Below, one piece after another: positions 21,571 to 24,379 of a DNA stretch of 24,379 bases. The notes under the pieces were generated by a model. That model made no database searches. It was given only the letters and a program-made list of their open reading frames with translations, and was not told the origin of the DNA. How positions within the stretch are numbered: the stretch's first letter is position 1; each line of letters opens with the position of its first letter. The stretch is taken from NCBI RefSeq assembly GCF_000003605.2, contig NW_003128371.1, positions 104,017-128,395 of the forward strand. The letters are read 5' to 3'. Position numbers and translations under genes: made by a program. The DNA comes from Saccoglossus kowalevskii (taxonomy: Eukaryota; Hemichordata; Enteropneusta; Harrimaniidae).

Positions 21571-23917
21571 AAGTTTTTTTTTTTTTTTTTTCTGTTTCAT
21601 TAATATATTACTTATAATATAATCAATCATATATGAGCTATTAATTATAATCAAAACAATTTTTAGACATGAAATCATCATTTGATGGTATAAATGGAAA
21701 TTCAGTTATACGAAATCCACCAAGATCATAGTTTAAAAATATTGTAATTTTCTTTATGAGAAGTTTTGCCAAAAAATAGTATATTTAGGATTAAAATTGA
21801 TTGTGATAGATGTTAAAATGTTTAAGCATAGACTGTGTTTGCAAATACGTATTTTAAAACAGCTAATTTACTGTTGAATTAACAACTTGGTGAATTGAAA
21901 CATAATTAATGCGGTTCAGTTGTGAAAGAAACAGTTTGCCACACGGGAGCACCCATTAGAATTAGAAGTGTATTTTCAAATCTTTTAACGCATATAAAGC
22001 ACTTAACCTAACAACCCTATTACAGGTGTGTGCTAAAAGATAGTGTGTGGGAAAACTAGTGATGCATCAGTCATGGTCAAATACACAAACACAGACTGCC
22101 AGCAGTCAAGTTCAAACATCGGTCACACAGTAATGACAACAGTCCAGTTTCACAGCATCTACAATTCTGTCGTGATGCTCCACACATCTGTGCACCAGTT
22201 TCCGTTCATGATTAATTTGTAATTCAAACATTTATTATTTTGGTTACAATCCTCATCTGATGTAACAAAGAAACAGTATATTAAATTGAATTGAACATAA
22301 ATAATTTACGATATGCTGGCACAATTACGAAAAGTTATGTGTGATCATGTAATATTTAAAATCATAAAAGCAGTCTGCTTGTAAAATTATGGATTTTATA
22401 CAACATTACTAATTAATACTTGTTATTAATTTTTTTTTCATTTGATATTGTATATGGTTAATTTGTAGTTGAACCAAGTTTTTACTTGTTATGTAGAGAT
22501 TAATGATGAGAAGTAGAGATGGATAATTACATGACATGTGGTTTAACTATGCCACCTTAGTTTACTGCCATCATTTCACCATCCACCATTTTGAATTTTC
22601 AACCTGTATAATCATACTTAATTATTGAGGACATTTTGTCATGAAGTCACTGTGATAAGTCTAACTGATCAGTAAAATTTAAGTAAAATGAAATGAAATG
22701 AAATGGTTTTTTTATAGGCTTTTGGCTTACAGATTTTAATTAAAATTTTGGAAATAATTTCCAGAAGTTGATTTGGTATTCAAAGGGGTTAGTACGACTC
22801 GTAAATAATCCTTGAGTGTTAAAAGTATTAACAATGAATATATAAAAACACATTATTATTATTTTTGCACATGTTTGCGGAATTCTGACTTCACGTTTCC
22901 CAATTGACAGTAATAGATGCTTTGCTCTGCCTGTTCACTGATGTCTAGCAACAACTTTATATAAACGACATTTCTTCTTGAAAACAATCATTCGAACTGC
23001 TGCTCATTTGACTTGATTTTTTGGAACTACCAGCTTGACTGCTGATAATGTTATTAATTATGAATTCTGTAAATCCACACACACAAAAGCAGAGACAGGA
23101 TCAGCTGTTTTATTTTAAACACCATTTTAATGGTCTATTTGTTATTAAGGCGAATTGCATTCTTATTTTCAGTGTGGTAAAGTAGTAACACATGTTTATT
23201 TTTGCTTGGCTGTCAACAAATTTGAGTGGAGCTATTAATATTACTAACTGTCAACGTCCACCAGACTCAACTTTACATTTTTTTTTTTGGAAACCAACTT
23301 TATGGGTTTTTATATTATTTCTGATGCATTTTTGAAAACCACAATCACGTATGTTTTGTATTGGGTACTTTGGATGGTTCTCTGTCAGATTGATTTGATT
23401 CATTCCTGTATCACATTATTATTTTAGTTCAGTTTTCTTGTTTTCTTGTATTTCTTCTTATTTTGAGAATGGCTAGACATTTGATTTGATTCTTTTCTTA
23501 TTTTTGCATTTGAAACAGTAGAGCTGTATCAGCCCACAGACCGCTTGTCTATAATTTCTGTTAATTTTGGATAAAAAAAAACGGAGCTTGATGAGGAAAT
23601 ACAGAAAATATCATGCAAGTTTATATGTATTTTGTAAAAGATGACAAGTGTTGACTCTTTAGGTTATTTTCTTCCACTTTCTAATGCAAAATTTGCTAAA
23701 GTTGCCTTAGAGGAAAGGAAAACCTGTATGAGGAAAACCTGTGTTTCAAAAGCATCAAGGTAAACTCCTTGGACATCAGGACAATTTGATTCTGCTCTAA
23801 GTAGAAGTGCTGTTTTGTGGGATAATCTAGGGCAATACTTTAGTTTCTCTTCTGTGCTACAGTCCTAGAACATAATAACTGACAACCAATTACATATCGG
23901 CAGCTGATGTGACAATC
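21571..23917. other. intronic AT-rich DNA
   Basis: Nothing recognisable except a T18 tract at 21574-21591 and a four-fold AAATG run at about 22684-22704. No exon or structured RNA seen. Confidence 0.5.
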
Positions 23918-23931
23918 ATTGCCATGGAAAC
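23918..23931. promoter_or_regulatory. RFX-type X-box, near-consensus
   Basis: ATTGCCATGGAAAC differs from the X-box palindrome mainly in the first base. A second X-box-like site lies 65 bp downstream at 23983. Confidence 0.35.
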
Positions 23932-23982
23932 CATTGACTTGACTCATGCCTCAGGGGGATAGTGAGCAGATCAAGATAAATT

Positions 23983-23996
23983 GTTGCCAAGACAAC
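23983..23996. promoter_or_regulatory. RFX-type X-box, near-consensus
   Basis: GTTGCCAAGACAAC keeps both half-sites (GTTGCC and the complementary CAAC) of the X-box with two changes in the centre. It is paired with the site at 23918-23931. Confidence 0.35.
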
Positions 23997-24259
23997 CATC
24001 CCTGGTAGTGATACACAAATGTTCAAATATTGAAATCCTTATCGTCTTTTAGAAGCTGGGGGTTTTGTTCCATTGATGGCTTGGGACAAACAGTGACTTT
24101 TCCCACTTCATTTATAATGAACTGTGTGTATATTTACAATTTATTTCTCAAATCTGCTTGATGAGTTTTGTGTCGCTGGAGATAAAAATTGCTCAGTTGT
24201 CACCATGAAATTAACTTAAGTTCAAGTTCACCCTAAAAGGTAGACCTGCTGTTTCAATA

Positions 24260-24379
24260 GGTGATTTTCTGTTCAACTGCGAGATCTCGTGAGATGCATG
24301 AAAGACGCGTGTCGAACGTCTGCCACAAAAATCGAACGATTTGATTTTGAACTCGAATTTCTTTATTTTGTAGCTCACA
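24260..24379 (-). mobile_element. TIR element, family with GCGAGATCTCG ends, copy C (cut by window end)
   Basis: Begins after TA at 24258-24259 with GGTGATTTTCTGTTCAACTG and CGAGATCTCGTGAGATG. It then matches the reverse complement of the right part of copy B, including AAAATCGAACGATTTGATTT and TTTCTTTATTTTGTA. It is therefore in opposite orientation to copies A and B. Only about 120 bp are in the window. Confidence 0.82.

Overview
This is a eukaryotic genomic window, AT-rich and mostly non-coding, from an animal. The only coding sequence I can defend is the first coding exon of a junctophilin gene at 7213-7591 (+): 126 complete codons plus one base, five MORN repeats, ending at a strong GTAAGT splice donor. 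The protein matches junctophilins along its whole length. Its features resemble the single invertebrate junctophilin, and together with the repeat content they suggest a marine invertebrate (a lophotrochozoan or invertebrate deuterostome would fit). I cannot name the species.

Layout. 1-7083 is upstream intergenic DNA. It holds a 3 x 35 bp tandem repeat at the left edge and a small TIR element (1444-1599). It also holds a 5'-truncated, decayed non-LTR retrotransposon on the minus strand (2252-3030), whose 3' end runs into a ~185 bp (TTTA)n tail (2067-2251). A 34 bp tandem duplication carrying an E-box follows (4388-4466), then a cluster of four perfect palindromic cAMP-response elements (TGACGTCA) between 4689 and 5416. 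7084-7212 is a probable 5' leader with two short upstream ORFs. 7213-7591 is the junctophilin exon. Everything from 7592 to the window end reads as intron 1, at least 16.8 kb, because no second MORN exon appears.

The intron is a dense landscape of non-autonomous DNA transposons and tandem repeats. It contains a palindromic ~195 bp MITE (9191-9385) and a ~1.3 kb minisatellite of 37 units (10061-11323) with internal higher-order duplication. Nearly every minisatellite unit carries a dyad of TGACCC and GGGTCA/AGGTCA half-sites. Further elements are an inverted-repeat element (13383-13950), three copies of one TIR family (about 14571-14890, 16472-16832, and 24260 to the end on the minus strand), and two inverted copies of another ~265 bp MITE (17758-18018 and 21302-21570) that carries a small conserved ORF. 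Candidate regulatory motifs include RFX-type X-boxes (15539, 23918, 23983) and a POU/homeodomain-like cluster (15014-15088).

No rRNA, tRNA, CRISPR array or second protein-coding gene was found. The most interesting signals are the minisatellite made of everted nuclear-receptor-like half-sites, the CRE cluster upstream of the gene, and the MITE family with the micro-ORF.
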